Shown here: positions 8,649 through 17,794 of the stretch, piece by piece | How the letters are laid out: the number at the start of each line of letters is the position of its first letter | Position numbering within the stretch: the stretch's first letter is position 1 | Assembly: GCF_007859295.1 (NCBI RefSeq) | Contig: NZ_VOHB01000003.1 | Coordinates: 1-64,000 of the forward strand | DNA from: Planococcus sp. CPCC 101016 | Lineage (GTDB): Bacteria; Bacillota; Bacilli; Bacillales_A; Planococcaceae | DNA: 64,000 nucleotides | Direction of reading: 5' to 3' | Translations under genes and position numbers: made by a program | Notes under the pieces: generated by a model | What the model saw: only the letters and a program-made list of their open reading frames with translations | Databases searched by the model: none | What the model was told of the DNA's origin: nothing

Positions 8649-9476
8649 TCATTTCCAAAAATCATCAAAAACAGTAATGGGCAAATGACGCTTATGCTGT
8701 GTTTTCAAATAATGGCCTTCCAGCTTTTCTTGAGCATCCGTAGGAATTTTTTTGCCTTCTAAGTAATCATCAATCATTTCGTACGTTACTCCTAATGCCA
8801 CTTCATCAGGAATTGCGGGCTTATCTTCTTCCAAATCAGCAGTCGGAATTTTTGTATATAGATGTTCAGGAGAACCAAGTTCCTTCAACATAGCTCGTCC
8901 TTGGCGTTTGTTCAAACGGAATAGCGGCGTCAAATCTGCTGCTCCATCGCCGAATTTTGTATAAAATCCTGTAATGGCTTCTGCTGCATGATCGGTTCCC
9001 AATACGACAGCATTGTGCATGGCCGCGACCGAGTACTGGGCCTTCATCCGCTCACGCGCCTTTTCGTTTCCTTTTGCGAAATCGGTCAACTCGATGCCAG
9101 CTTGTTCTAAAGCACGGTCACTTGCGTCCACTGCTTCTTTTATATTAATAGTATAAATTTTAGTCGGTTGAATAAAATCCAAGGCATCTTTGGCATCATG
9201 TTCATCAAACTGAACGCCATAAGGCAAGCGTATCGCATAAAAGCCATACTCATTGCCACCTGATTCTTCATTTAATTGGTCGACTGCCATTTGAGCCATC
9301 TTGCCGAGCAATGTAGAATCCTGCCCGCCTGAAATTCCCAATACATAGCCTTTTAAAAAGGAATGATGCTTTAAATATTCCTTTAGAAAGGCAACCGTCC
9401 GTTCAATTTCTTCTTTTGGCTCAATAGAAGGCTGCACCTTCAGTTCTTTAATAATTTGCTGTTGTAAAGTAGTCAT
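8649..9476 (-). CDS. nadE: NH3-dependent NAD+ synthetase
   Basis: Amidates nicotinic acid adenine dinucleotide to NAD+ using ATP and ammonia, in the cytoplasm as a homodimer. The 275-aa length matches the short, ammonia-dependent bacterial form without a glutaminase domain. The PP-loop is [17 protein letters not shown], and [23 protein letters not shown] plus [14 protein letters not shown] are family hallmarks. The RBS is GGAGGAATT. pncB ends 12 nt upstream, so the two genes form a salvage operon (nicotinate to NaMN by PncB, then adenylation elsewhere, then NadE). Confidence 0.96.
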   Translation of the reverse strand: MTTLQQQIIKELKVQPSIEPKEEIERTVAFLKEYLKHHSFLKGYVLGISGGQDSTLLGKMAQMAVDQLNEESGGNEYGFYAIRLPYGVQFDEHDAKDALDFIQPTKIYTINIKEAVDASDRALEQAGIELTDFAKGNEKARERMKAQYSVAAMHNAVVLGTDHAAEAITGFYTKFGDGAADLTPLFRLNKRQGRAMLKELGSPEHLYTKIPTADLEEDKPAIPDEVALGVTYEMIDDYLEGKKIPTDAQEKLEGHYLKTQHKRHLPITVFDDFWK

Positions 9477-9488
9477 AAGAATTCCTCC

Positions 9489-10958
9489 CTAGTCTCCGAT
9501 ATATTCATGAACCGCCTGCCGTACTTCTTGAATGTTCTTCATTTTGTTGTCCCAGCATTTTTGACTGAGATCCACCGGATATTCTTCAGGATTTAATGAA
9601 CGTTTGTATTCATCCCACAGCAAATCCATATTTCGGATTGCATAAGCCTGCATTTCCTGCAAACTTGGATTTTCATAAATCACCTGGCCGTTATCAACGA
9701 CTTTTTGATGGATATTGACTGCTTCGAAATTCGTTACGAATTTAGATACAAACGTATGAACCGGATGGAACATTTTCAAGCGTTCCTGCGAAGCGGGGTC
9801 TTCATCATGCATGGCAATATAATCACCTTCTGATTTCCCATTTTCCCTATCTATGATCCGGTAAACGTTCTTTAATCCTGGAGTGGTGACTTTTTCTGCA
9901 TTTCCCGAAATTTTGATGGTATCTTCCATTTCGCCATTTTCATTTTCAATGGCTACCAATTTATAAACCGCCCCCAATGCAGGCTGATCGTAAGCAGTGA
10001 TCAGCTTCGTACCGATCCCCCATGAATCAACCCGGGCACCCTGAGCTTTTAAGTTCAAAATCGTGTATTCGTCCAAATCATTTGATACCACTACTTCCGC
10101 TTCCGGAAAGCCTGCTGCATCCAGCATTTTGCGTGCCTCTTTCGACAAGAATGCAATATCTCCACTATCCAGACGGATTCCGTGAAAATTAATTTGATCA
10201 CCCAATTCCTGTGCCACTTTTATAGCAATAGGCAGTCCTGACTTTAAGGTATCGTATGTATCTACTAAAAAGACGCAGTCTTTATGACGTTTAGCGTATG
10301 CATGAAACGCTTCGTATTCGTCCTTATAAGCCTGTACCATTGAATGAGCATGCGTACCTGCAACCGGAATACCAAATTTCTTTCCTGCACGCGCGTTGCT
10401 TGTCGCTTCAAGTCCGCCAATATAAGCTGCTCGCGTCCCCCAGATTGCGGCATCCATTTCTTGAGCCCGTCTTGTTCCAAATTCCATGACTCGTTCGTTT
10501 TTGACAATTTGCTTAATGCGGCTGGCTTTCGTCGCAATCAGCGTCTGGTAATTGACGATATTTAAAAGGGCGGTTTCGATTAATTGCGCTTCTACAAGAG
10601 GCGCCTCGACACGAATCAATGCTTCGTTTTGGAATACCAATTCACCTTCCACTACCGAATAGACGTCCCCTGTAAATCGGACAGTCCGCAAATATTCTAT
10701 GAAATCTTCCTTATAGCCGAGCTCTTCCTGAAGATATGCCAAATCACTGTCCGTAAATTTGAAGTTTTTCAAGTAGTCCAAAATACGTTCCAATCCAGCA
10801 AAAAGGGCATATCCGTTGCCAAATGGCAATTTCCGGAAAAACAATTCAAATACCGCTTTCCGTTCGTGCATGCCATCTGCCCAATAAGCTTCCGACATGT
10901 TGATTTGATATAAATCCGTATGTAGTGCTAAACTGTCATCCGCATAATGCTTATCCAT
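9489..10958 (-). CDS. pncB: Nicotinate phosphoribosyltransferase
   Basis: Makes nicotinate mononucleotide from nicotinate and PRPP, the entry of the Preiss-Handler NAD salvage route. At 489 aa it is of the Bacillus type. Visible marks are LHTDLYQINMSEAYW at the N terminus, the FGTRRAQEMDAAIWG segment with the phosphoribosylated-His region, TSNARAGKKFGIPVAGTHAHSMV, HGIRLDSGDI and SWGIGTKLITAYDQPALG, where the PRPP phosphate is bound. It begins with ATG after GGAGACTC and is followed by nadE. No riboswitch or NiaR site was recognised upstream. Confidence 0.95.
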   Translation of the reverse strand: MDKHYADDSLALHTDLYQINMSEAYWADGMHERKAVFELFFRKLPFGNGYALFAGLERILDYLKNFKFTDSDLAYLQEELGYKEDFIEYLRTVRFTGDVYSVVEGELVFQNEALIRVEAPLVEAQLIETALLNIVNYQTLIATKASRIKQIVKNERVMEFGTRRAQEMDAAIWGTRAAYIGGLEATSNARAGKKFGIPVAGTHAHSMVQAYKDEYEAFHAYAKRHKDCVFLVDTYDTLKSGLPIAIKVAQELGDQINFHGIRLDSGDIAFLSKEARKMLDAAGFPEAEVVVSNDLDEYTILNLKAQGARVDSWGIGTKLITAYDQPALGAVYKLVAIENENGEMEDTIKISGNAEKVTTPGLKNVYRIIDRENGKSEGDYIAMHDEDPASQERLKMFHPVHTFVSKFVTNFEAVNIHQKVVDNGQVIYENPSLQEMQAYAIRNMDLLWDEYKRSLNPEEYPVDLSQKCWDNKMKNIQEVRQAVHEYIGD

Positions 10959-11177
10959 AAGAGTCTCCTTCTTCCACCATCAGTAATGCCTACAATTATA
11001 CACCAATAAAGGGAAGACAAAAAATAAAAGCCATTTGAGCTAGGTCGAATGCATGAAATAATGATTCATTCAACAATGCTTTTACTTCGTGCGTTAAAAC
11101 CACACTGTCAAATTCAATAAAATTACTTTGCAGTTTCAGAAAAACAAATAGTACAATCTATCGTTTTCATTTATCTT

Positions 11178-11206
11178 TTGACATTTATTAAAGATTGTGA
11201 GATACT
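11178..11206 (+). promoter_or_regulatory. Sigma-A promoter driving the 11.2-11.5 kb RNA candidate
   Basis: Plus strand: perfect -35 TTGACA (11178-11183), 17-nt spacer, -10 GATACT (11201-11206). Predicted start about 11213, nine bases before the closing stem of the structured region. No plus-strand gene follows. Confidence 0.6.
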
Positions 11207-11212
11207 TATTTG

Positions 11213-11505
11213 GTTAACATAAAGGTAACTGGTAAATTTTGATAATCTGGCATTCTACAATAATGTTTTTGAGAATACTTATTCACACTGGCGCGATTTA
11301 AGGATCGCAAGGACGTAAAAGAAGGTAGGGTTTACGTTGCTTAAGTTAGAAAGCACCCAGTGGAACAATGACCGCGGTACTGAAAGTAACACTTTCAATG
11401 GAAATGATTCCCCAGTAAAATGGGTTGAAAAATTGAGTCAAAACAAATTATAGTTACCTTAAACAAACAAAGGGATGTCCTCTAGTCGAGGGCATCCCTT
11501 TTCCA
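11213..11505 (+). ncRNA. Orphan structured non-coding RNA candidate (no family assigned)
   Basis: Gene-free stretch between pncB and an aldehyde dehydrogenase gene. Ends pair: AAGGTAACT (11222-11230) with AGTTACCTT (11452-11460), then TTTTGA (11237-11242) with TCAAAA (11438-11443). Inside, CACTGG (11286-11291) pairs with CCAGTG (11357-11362) and encloses three hairpins: GCGAT/ATCGC (11293-11308), ACGTAAA/TTTACGT (11313-11337) and TGCTT/AAGCA (11338-11355). Further 3' are GAAAGT/ACTTTC (11382-11396) and CCCA/TGGG (11411-11424). A promoter precedes and an 11-bp terminator follows. Only short broken frames exist; the longest, from TTG 11337 to 11451, would encode 38 aa and looks unlike a protein. 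Not 6S, SRP, tmRNA or RNase P as far as their conserved cores can be judged by eye. Confidence 0.55.
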
Positions 11506-11506
11506 A
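11471..11506. terminator. Terminator serving the RNA candidate (+) and possibly the aldehyde dehydrogenase gene (-)
   Basis: Arms GGGATGTCCTC and GAGGGCATCCC with loop TAGTC. On the plus strand the odd position is a U-G wobble and the tail is TTTTCC; on the minus strand it is a C-A mismatch with tail TTTGTTTGTTT. Function in both directions is plausible. Confidence 0.8.
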
Positions 11507-11517
11507 TTCTTCAGGAT

Positions 11518-12969
11518 TTAATATTTAAGCGCGACATTCTTCAAGATGGTGTAATTGCGTAAAGCTTCAAGGCCTTTCTCCCGACCAAATCCACTTTTCT
11601 TGTACCCGCCAAAAGGCATCTGAACACCGCCACCTGCCCCATAATTATTAATAAAAACTTGACCCGCTCGAATTTTACTGGCCACACGATGAGCCCGTGC
11701 TCCATCTTTTGTCCAGACGCCCGTTACCAGTCCATACTCTGTACCATTCGCCAATTCAATCGCCTGCTGTTCCGTTTCGAATGAAAAAGCGGCAATGACT
11801 GGTGCAAAAATTTCTTCCTGGGCCACATAGCTTTTTGGTGCCAGCCCATCTATAACCGTCGGTTGGAAAAAATAGCCGTTTTCGAGTCCTTCTGTTTCCT
11901 GGCGCTTGCCACCCGTTAAAAATACAGCTCCTTCTTTATTGGCGACATCCATGAATTCCATGATGCGCGAAAATTGTTTTTCATTTAAAATCGGCCCTAA
12001 ATCAGAATCATCTATTCCTTTTCCGATTTGGATGGCTTCCATCTTCACAACTACTTTTTGCAGAAACTCATCTTTAATCGATTGCTGGACCAGCAAGCGC
12101 GAACCCGCCGAACAGGTTTGTCCTGCATTTTGAATGATGGACCGCACAACCCAATCAACCGCTTCCTCCTGATCGCAATCTTCAAAGATGATATTTGGTG
12201 ATTTGCCGCCAAGCTCCAAAGTTACCGGCTTAACGTTCTTAGCTGCTCCCATCATAACTGCAGATCCGGTTTGGACAGAACCCGTAAATGTAATATGGTC
12301 CACATCAGGGTGTTCTGAAATCGCGGCTCCTGCTTCAAAGCCATAACCGGTCACGACATTAAAGACACCTTTCGGCAAAGCAGTTTGATCAAAAATCTCT
12401 GCTAATTTGAGAGCGGTCAACGGGGTGTCTTCCGCCGGTTTCGCAACGACTGTATTTCCCGTTGCTATCGCTGCTGCTGTAGAGCGTGAAATAATTTGCA
12501 GCGGATAATTCCACGGAACTATGTGAGCTGTTACACCAATTGGCTCACGCAGGGTATAATCCAGAATTCCAGGCTGGACCGGTATGGTTTCCCCAAAAAT
12601 CTTATCGGCCATTCCGGCATAATATTCGAAGTAAAGAGCTGCTGATTCGACATCTTTGCGGGCCTGTGTCAGTGGTTTTCCCGTATCTAAGGTTTCCAAT
12701 AAAGCAATTTCTTCCGCATCTGTCCGCAAGGCATCTGCTACTTTATGTAGAATGCGCCCTCTTTCGATCGGCGGAAACGACTGCCATTCCTCCGATTCGA
12801 ATGTCGATCGAGCCGCTTGCACTGCTGCCTCCACATCTTCTTTTTTTCCTCTTGGAATCTCTGCCAAACTTTCACCGGTTGCCGGATTTCTTGTTTCAAA
12901 CCGGTCCCGCCCGATACTATCTATCCATTCCCCATTTATATACATCTGCTGTTTTTTCACTTTTTTCAC
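11518..12969 (-). CDS. Aldehyde dehydrogenase, NAD(P)+-dependent (betaine-aldehyde dehydrogenase-like)
   Basis: Class I aldehyde dehydrogenase of 483 aa: VPWNYPL substrate/NAD segment near 151, KPAEDTPL cofactor site, Glu252 in LELGGKSP as general base and Cys286 in NAGQTCSAG as nucleophile. It resembles betaine- and gamma-aminobutyraldehyde dehydrogenases, but the context is not glycine betaine synthesis: no choline dehydrogenase lies nearby. It is the last gene of a catabolic operon with an SDR, a tartrate/D-malate-type dehydrogenase, a TRAP transporter and an FAD oxidase, so it probably oxidises an aldehyde formed in breakdown of the imported acid. The exact aldehyde cannot be named from sequence. 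Confidence 0.85.
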   Translation of the reverse strand: MKKVKKQQMYINGEWIDSIGRDRFETRNPATGESLAEIPRGKKEDVEAAVQAARSTFESEEWQSFPPIERGRILHKVADALRTDAEEIALLETLDTGKPLTQARKDVESAALYFEYYAGMADKIFGETIPVQPGILDYTLREPIGVTAHIVPWNYPLQIISRSTAAAIATGNTVVAKPAEDTPLTALKLAEIFDQTALPKGVFNVVTGYGFEAGAAISEHPDVDHITFTGSVQTGSAVMMGAAKNVKPVTLELGGKSPNIIFEDCDQEEAVDWVVRSIIQNAGQTCSAGSRLLVQQSIKDEFLQKVVVKMEAIQIGKGIDDSDLGPILNEKQFSRIMEFMDVANKEGAVFLTGGKRQETEGLENGYFFQPTVIDGLAPKSYVAQEEIFAPVIAAFSFETEQQAIELANGTEYGLVTGVWTKDGARAHRVASKIRAGQVFINNYGAGGGVQMPFGGYKKSGFGREKGLEALRNYTILKNVALKY

Positions 12970-12979
12970 CTCTCTTCAA

Positions 12980-13735
12980 TTAAATTCCGCGTCCTCCGTC
13001 AACATTCACTACGCTGCCCGTCATCATTTTTGCTAAATCAGAGCTGAGGTACAAGACACAATTGGCGATCGCTTCGGGGGTGATCAGTTCACCCAGCGGT
13101 ACACTTTTACGGAATATATTCTCTTTTGCCGCCCCTTCATCACTGCCGGCTGCAGTGAATTCGCCCAGCATTTTAGTATCAGCAGGGCCGGGGTTGATCG
13201 CATTGACCCGAATATTATAAGGAGCCAATTCAATCGCCAGCGCTTTCGTTAAGGAAATCGTTGCTCCTTTTGAAGCGATATAAGCATTCAATCCCGGACG
13301 TGGACGATCCACGGATACAGAAGCTATATTGATGATGGATCCGTTGTTTTGTTTCTTCATATATGGAACAACTGCACGGGAAGTTAAGAAAACAGCAGTC
13401 GAATTGATCGACATAATGCGTTCCCAGTCTTTCAAAGATACTTTTTCAATGTCAGTAGCTGCCTGGGCAATCCCGGCAACGTTTGCCAGTACATCAACCT
13501 GTCCAAAAGTATCGACAGTTTTTTTGACAGCATCTTCCACGCTTTGTTCATCTGTTAAATTACCTTGAATAACGAGCAATTGATTTGGGTATTGCGCTTC
13601 CAGTTCAGCAAGGCCATCGACTTGAATGTCGACACCCGCCACTTTTGCACCTTGTTCAAGAAATTGCTCCACTACCACTTTTCCCATTCCACCGCCTGCA
13701 CCTGTAACAATTGCTACTTTGTTCTCCACCTTCAT
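12980..13735 (-). CDS. Short-chain dehydrogenase/reductase
   Basis: Classical SDR of 251 aa. The Rossmann motif TGAGGGMGK is at residues 11-19, VDIQ after strand 2 suggests NAD(H), NVAG replaces NNAG, and Ser in NIASVSV with YIASKGA form the catalytic Ser-Tyr-Lys set. The C terminus is GSVVNVDGGRGI. It is 10 nt downstream of the next gene of the operon on the minus strand and 10 nt before the aldehyde dehydrogenase gene, so co-transcription is likely. It may interconvert a hydroxy and a keto (or aldehyde) intermediate for its neighbours; the substrate is unknown. Confidence 0.85.
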   Translation of the reverse strand: MKVENKVAIVTGAGGGMGKVVVEQFLEQGAKVAGVDIQVDGLAELEAQYPNQLLVIQGNLTDEQSVEDAVKKTVDTFGQVDVLANVAGIAQAATDIEKVSLKDWERIMSINSTAVFLTSRAVVPYMKKQNNGSIINIASVSVDRPRPGLNAYIASKGATISLTKALAIELAPYNIRVNAINPGPADTKMLGEFTAAGSDEGAAKENIFRKSVPLGELITPEAIANCVLYLSSDLAKMMTGSVVNVDGGRGI

Positions 13736-13747
13736 TTGACTCTCCCC

Positions 13748-14821
13748 CTATTTTGATACCAGCTGTTGAACCTTTTCTGCAATTGCTGTTCCCACGTCCT
13801 GTGTTGTGGAATTGCCTCCTAGATCTGGTGTCAGCACTGTTCCTTCTTGAAGCACTTGTTCAATCGCGTCAACTATGGCGGTCGACAGGTCGGTTCTTCC
13901 TAGGTGCTCCAACATCAAAGCGGCTGACCAGATTTGTGCAATTGGATTGGCAATTCCTTTTCCAGCAATGTCCGGCGCTGAACCGTGAATGGCTTCGAAC
14001 ATGGAAGGGAAGTTGCCTTCAGGATTAATATTGCCCGATGGAGAAACACCTAGACCTCCAACTAAAGCGGCTCCAAGATCTGTTAAAATATCTCCGAACA
14101 GGTTTGAAGCGACTACTACTTCGAATGATTCCGGACGCATCACAAAGTATGCAGCCAAAGCATCAATGAAATTACTTTCGAGTTCGATATCAGCATAGTC
14201 TTTCGCCACGGACTCGACTACTTCATCCCATAGTTTCATCGAATGGATAATAGCATTGGATTTGGTCGCACTGGTCACCTTGGATTTATTATTTTTTCTT
14301 GCATATTCGAATGCGTATTTGGCAATTCTTTCCACGCCCTGTTTGGTGATGACTGTGTTTTGAATAGCCATCTCTTGCGAGTGCTGCTGATAAAGCCGGC
14401 CGCCGATATTGGAATACTCGCCTTCTGCGTTTTCCCGGAATACCATAAAATCGATGGGCTGCTCATTTTTTAAGGGAGACTCAATTCCCGACAAACGCCT
14501 GATTGGCCGCATATTAACGTATTGCTGAAAATTTTTACGAATCGGCATAATCAATTCCCAAATAGTGACTTCATCCGGCACACGCTTGTCTCCAACGGCA
14601 CCAAACAGAATCGCATCAAAATCCTTCAGTTGATCCAATCCGTCCTCAGGCATGATATGGCCATGCGCCAAATAGAACTCACTGCCCCATTCAAACTGTT
14701 TAAAATCAATATCAAAACTAGCATCTGTCTGTTTTAAGGCTTCTAGCACTTTAATCGCTTCTTTTGTAACATCCGGTCCAATCCCGTCTCCGGGAAGGAC
14801 CGCTATTTTATAAGCTGGCAT
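13748..14821 (-). CDS. Tartrate dehydrogenase / D-malate dehydrogenase (decarboxylating) family
   Basis: Beta-decarboxylating dehydrogenase of 357 aa, related to isocitrate and isopropylmalate dehydrogenases but with the TtuC/DmlA (B. subtilis YcsA) pattern: AVLPGDGIGPDVTKEAI at the start, FGAVGDKRVPDEVTIWELIMPIRK, NMRPIRRLSGIESPL, the VFRENAEGEYSNIGGRLY block and SNLFGDILTDLGAALVGGLGVSPSGNI with metal-binding Asp residues. Such enzymes oxidise D-malate or L-/meso-tartrate with NAD+ and Mn2+. It sits directly after the TRAP transporter genes, pointing to uptake and oxidation of a C4 hydroxydicarboxylate or a related compound. LeuB is excluded because the other leu genes are missing. Confidence 0.85.
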   Translation of the reverse strand: MPAYKIAVLPGDGIGPDVTKEAIKVLEALKQTDASFDIDFKQFEWGSEFYLAHGHIMPEDGLDQLKDFDAILFGAVGDKRVPDEVTIWELIMPIRKNFQQYVNMRPIRRLSGIESPLKNEQPIDFMVFRENAEGEYSNIGGRLYQQHSQEMAIQNTVITKQGVERIAKYAFEYARKNNKSKVTSATKSNAIIHSMKLWDEVVESVAKDYADIELESNFIDALAAYFVMRPESFEVVVASNLFGDILTDLGAALVGGLGVSPSGNINPEGNFPSMFEAIHGSAPDIAGKGIANPIAQIWSAALMLEHLGRTDLSTAIVDAIEQVLQEGTVLTPDLGGNSTTQDVGTAIAEKVQQLVSK

Positions 14822-14839
14822 GAACTTTCCTCCGATTTC

Positions 14840-16108
14840 TTAGTCTCCAAGAAGGAATAAACTGATTCCTGGGATAAACGAAATAATGAGTACATCTACT
14901 ATCATAATCAGCACAAACGGAACAATCGCTTTCAACAGACTTTCAAACTTCGTCCCCGCAATATTGGCGGCTACGAATAAATTGACTCCCACCGGCGGCG
15001 TAATGAATCCGATTCCGAGATTGACGATCATGATAATGCCGAAATGCACGAGATCGATGCCAAGCGCACTGGCAATCGGGACAAGAATCGGTGTTAAGAT
15101 GATGATTGCTGCAGATGTTTCCAGGAAAACACCGCAGATCAGCAGCAGCAGGTTGATGATCAATAAAGCAATAATCCAATTATTCGTCACACTCAGCATC
15201 AATTCAGTCAGCTCAGCCGGAATCCGCTGCCGCGTCAAGTAGTAGCCGAATACAGAAGCCCCTGCAATGATGAACATAATGACTGCCGTTACAACAACAG
15301 AAGAAGAGAAAATTTTGACCAGATCCGCCAACTTGATTTCGCGATAAATGAAAATCCCGACAAACAGGCCATAAACAACTGCTACGACTGCAGCTTCCGT
15401 CGGTGTAAAAATTCCGCCGTAAATACCGCCAAGAATAATCACTGGCATCATTAAAGCCAAAAATGCATCTAAAAACGCCTTAAAGAAATCTTTGAAGCCA
15501 AATTTTTCTCCTCCGCCATAGCCCTCTTTCAATGAAATCAGGTACACCAGCAAAATCAGTGAAACCATAACAAACAAACCGGGAACAATCCCTGCGATAA
15601 ACAATTCGCTGACTGATACACCAGCCGCTACACCGTATAGTACGAGAGGCACACTTGGCGGAATCATAATACCGATGGTTCCGCCAGCTGCTTGAATGGC
15701 AGTAGCGAAACTTTTGTCGTAGCCTTTATTGACCATTGCAGGAATCATTAAAGCCCCGACTGCAGCTGTTGTAGCAGCTGCAGACCCTGAAATAGCCGCA
15801 AAGAAGGCGCATGCCACAATTGATACAATGCCCAGACCGCCTTTGACCCGGCCGAAAATGACGTTGGCTAAATGGATCAGACGCCGCGAGATCCCGCCGC
15901 TCTCCATCAATTTACCCGCAAGAATAAAAAACGGAATCGCCATCAGCGGAAACGAGTCAACAGAGTTGAACATCCGTTGAATAATGACGATTAACGAAAC
16001 GTTTCCATCGAGAAAGAATACGAGAGTCGAAGCGAGTCCAAGCGCTACGGCGATCGGAACATTAATTAAAAACAAAGCCATTAATAAAATAAACAGCACC
16101 AACGCCAT
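14840..16108 (-). CDS. dctM: TRAP transporter large membrane subunit (DctM)
   Basis: A 422-aa protein with about 12 membrane helices, the ion-coupled translocation subunit of a tripartite ATP-independent periplasmic transporter. Motifs typical of the family include the N-terminal FFLDGN region, LAGKLMESGGISRRLI, GSAAATTAAVGALMIPAMVNKGYD, GGTIGIMIPPSVPLVLYG and FLETSAAIIILTPILVP. It takes up an organic acid with Na+ together with DctQ and the binding protein. The start codon lies 2 nt after the dctQ stop codon. The last gene block (14821 and lower) encodes catabolic enzymes in the same operon. Confidence 0.93.
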   Translation of the reverse strand: MALVLFILLMALFLINVPIAVALGLASTLVFFLDGNVSLIVIIQRMFNSVDSFPLMAIPFFILAGKLMESGGISRRLIHLANVIFGRVKGGLGIVSIVACAFFAAISGSAAATTAAVGALMIPAMVNKGYDKSFATAIQAAGGTIGIMIPPSVPLVLYGVAAGVSVSELFIAGIVPGLFVMVSLILLVYLISLKEGYGGGEKFGFKDFFKAFLDAFLALMMPVIILGGIYGGIFTPTEAAVVAVVYGLFVGIFIYREIKLADLVKIFSSSVVVTAVIMFIIAGASVFGYYLTRQRIPAELTELMLSVTNNWIIALLIINLLLLICGVFLETSAAIIILTPILVPIASALGIDLVHFGIIMIVNLGIGFITPPVGVNLFVAANIAGTKFESLLKAIVPFVLIMIVDVLIISFIPGISLFLLGD

Positions 16109-16110
16109 CG

Positions 16111-16581
16111 TCAGACACCCCCGCTTTTAAAGTCTTTTGAAAACTGCGAGGCCATATTAATGATTAAAACTATACCGCTTACCGGTATTATCATATAAAT
16201 CATTCCCATTGGAATCCGCAGCACAGGCGATGTTTGGGACATCCCTTGCATGGCCAAGTCATAGCCTTCAATCACCATCAATAAGAAAAAAATCAAGCTG
16301 GCAAATGTCGCAATGATATAGAGAATCTTACGGATGGAAACGCCGAACAAATTCACAAAAAACTCCATTCCGATATGCGCCTTCAAGGACATTGCGTAAG
16401 CTGCACCTAGAAATGTCAGCCAGATCAAGCTATATCGCGCCAACTCCTCAGTCCATGCAAGAGGTGAGTTCAAGATAAACCGAAAAATCACCTGGAGAAA
16501 AACGACGGTGACCAGTAATGCCATAAGAAGATTCAATACATGCTTGATGCCAAAATTCATATACCCAATTAATTTATCCAT
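16111..16581 (-). CDS. dctQ: TRAP transporter small membrane subunit (DctQ)
   Basis: Four-helix protein of 156 aa. The DctQ signature is present (RFILNSPLAWTEELARYSLIWLTFLGAAYAM), followed by GMEFF and two further helices. It couples the binding protein to DctM in the membrane. It lies between dctM (2-nt gap) and dctP (65-nt gap holding a hairpin terminator), so its level may be set lower than that of the binding protein. Confidence 0.92.
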   Translation of the reverse strand: MDKLIGYMNFGIKHVLNLLMALLVTVVFLQVIFRFILNSPLAWTEELARYSLIWLTFLGAAYAMSLKAHIGMEFFVNLFGVSIRKILYIIATFASLIFFLLMVIEGYDLAMQGMSQTSPVLRIPMGMIYMIIPVSGIVLIINMASQFSKDFKSGGV

Positions 16582-16599
16582 CGTCTTGCCTCCGATATA

Positions 16600-16627
16600 A
16601 AAAAGAGAGAAAGGATTCTCTCTTTTT
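16600..16627 (-). terminator. Intercistronic attenuating terminator between dctP and dctQ
   Basis: Minus strand stem AAAGAGAGA / TCTCTCTTT with 6-nt loop followed by TTTATAT. It lies inside the operon, so partial termination would give more binding protein than membrane subunits. Confidence 0.65.
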
Positions 16628-16646
16628 GAATTAACTTATTGTTCGT

Positions 16647-17666
16647 TTACTGGGCATCCAGAATTTCGTTCAATAGATCCTGGTGTTCGATTGTTTCATA
16701 AACTGGCTGCACTGCTTCCTGGAAAGGTGCAGTATCAATGTCTTCTATGATTTCCATACCGTTATCCTTTAGAGTTTGAAGCGACTCCTGTTCCATTTCA
16801 ACAATCAAATCACGTTCTCTCGCTCCTGCTTTTTGTCCTTCTTCGACAACGATGTCACGCAATTCTTCCGGCAATTCATCGTAAGTCTGCTGGCTCATCA
16901 TATAAATGGCTACAGAATAAACATGGCCTGTCAAACTCATGTATTTCTGGTTCGCATCATATAAACTGAACTGATCTGCAACGATTGCCGGATTTTCCTG
17001 AGCATCGACTACTCCTTGCTGCAATGCAGTGATTGCTTCAGTCCAAGCCATTGGAGTAGGCTGTGCACCTAATGCTTCAAAAGCAGCTAAATGAATTTCG
17101 TTTTCCTGTGTTCTGATTTTCAAACCTTGCAGATCTTCAGGAGCTTCAATCGGACGAACGGCATTCGTAATATGGCGGTAGCCATTTTCTCCCCACGACA
17201 AACCGATGATTCCGTTTTCTTCCATCTTCGCGAATAGCTCGTCACCGATATCGCCTTCTAAAATTTCCACAGCCGATTCACGATCCTGGAATAGGAACGG
17301 TACGTCCAACACGCCTAATTCCGGCACAAAGTTGGTAACCGGTGCTGTTGATGAAACGACCAAATCGACAGTGCCAAGTCCCATACCTTCTGTCAATTCA
17401 CGTTCTGCTCCAATTTCACTATTTGCAAAAACTTCAATTGTCACTTGACCATCTGTCCGTTCTTCTACAGCTTCTGCCATTTCCAGAAATCCAAGGTGGT
17501 AAGGATGATCATCCGGCAATGAATGGCCGGCCTGCAGGACATAAGTTTCTCCTGATCCTTCTCCTTCTCCTCCTGTTGATGAACCACTGTCAGAACCTCC
17601 ACAAGCTGTTAAGCCCAAAACACTTGCTAGCATAACTGAAACAAATCCGAATTTTTTCTTTACCAT
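16647..17666 (-). CDS. dctP: TRAP transporter substrate-binding lipoprotein (DctP family)
   Basis: A 339-aa exported lipoprotein: signal peptide residues 1-21 with lipobox LTAC and Cys22 as lipid anchor, then a low-complexity Gly/Ser/Glu linker. The mature DctP fold starts near YVLQAGHSLPDDHPYHLGFLEMAE. Arg in GLKIRTQENEIH is the carboxylate-binding arginine conserved across DctP proteins and supports an acid substrate. MAWTEAITALQQGVVDAQENP is the usual hinge motif. RBS GGGGGAAAAG. Members bind sugar acids, C4-dicarboxylates, lactate or similar; this one cannot be assigned more narrowly from sequence alone. Confidence 0.92.
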   Translation of the reverse strand: MVKKKFGFVSVMLASVLGLTACGGSDSGSSTGGEGEGSGETYVLQAGHSLPDDHPYHLGFLEMAEAVEERTDGQVTIEVFANSEIGAERELTEGMGLGTVDLVVSSTAPVTNFVPELGVLDVPFLFQDRESAVEILEGDIGDELFAKMEENGIIGLSWGENGYRHITNAVRPIEAPEDLQGLKIRTQENEIHLAAFEALGAQPTPMAWTEAITALQQGVVDAQENPAIVADQFSLYDANQKYMSLTGHVYSVAIYMMSQQTYDELPEELRDIVVEEGQKAGARERDLIVEMEQESLQTLKDNGMEIIEDIDTAPFQEAVQPVYETIEHQDLLNEILDAQ

Positions 17667-17794
17667 CTTCTTTTCCCCCTTTTTTATTCTGCTTCAGCGC
17701 CCAGTATATCCCCACTTATTCAGCGAGAACGCAACTAGCCGTAAAAGTTTGGTTTGCCTGACTTGCCTCCATGGAAATCAAATCTGTAGGCTTT

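Noticed and set aside
11341-11505. T-box riboswitch reading of GTGGAACAATGACCGCGG followed by a terminator
   Set aside because: The T-box core AGGGUGGNACCGCG is broken by an insertion, there is no specifier loop or AG-bulge stem I that I can see, and no plus-strand gene follows.
13748-14821. 3-isopropylmalate dehydrogenase (LeuB)
   Set aside because: The motif set is that of TtuC/DmlA/YcsA and no leu genes are nearby.
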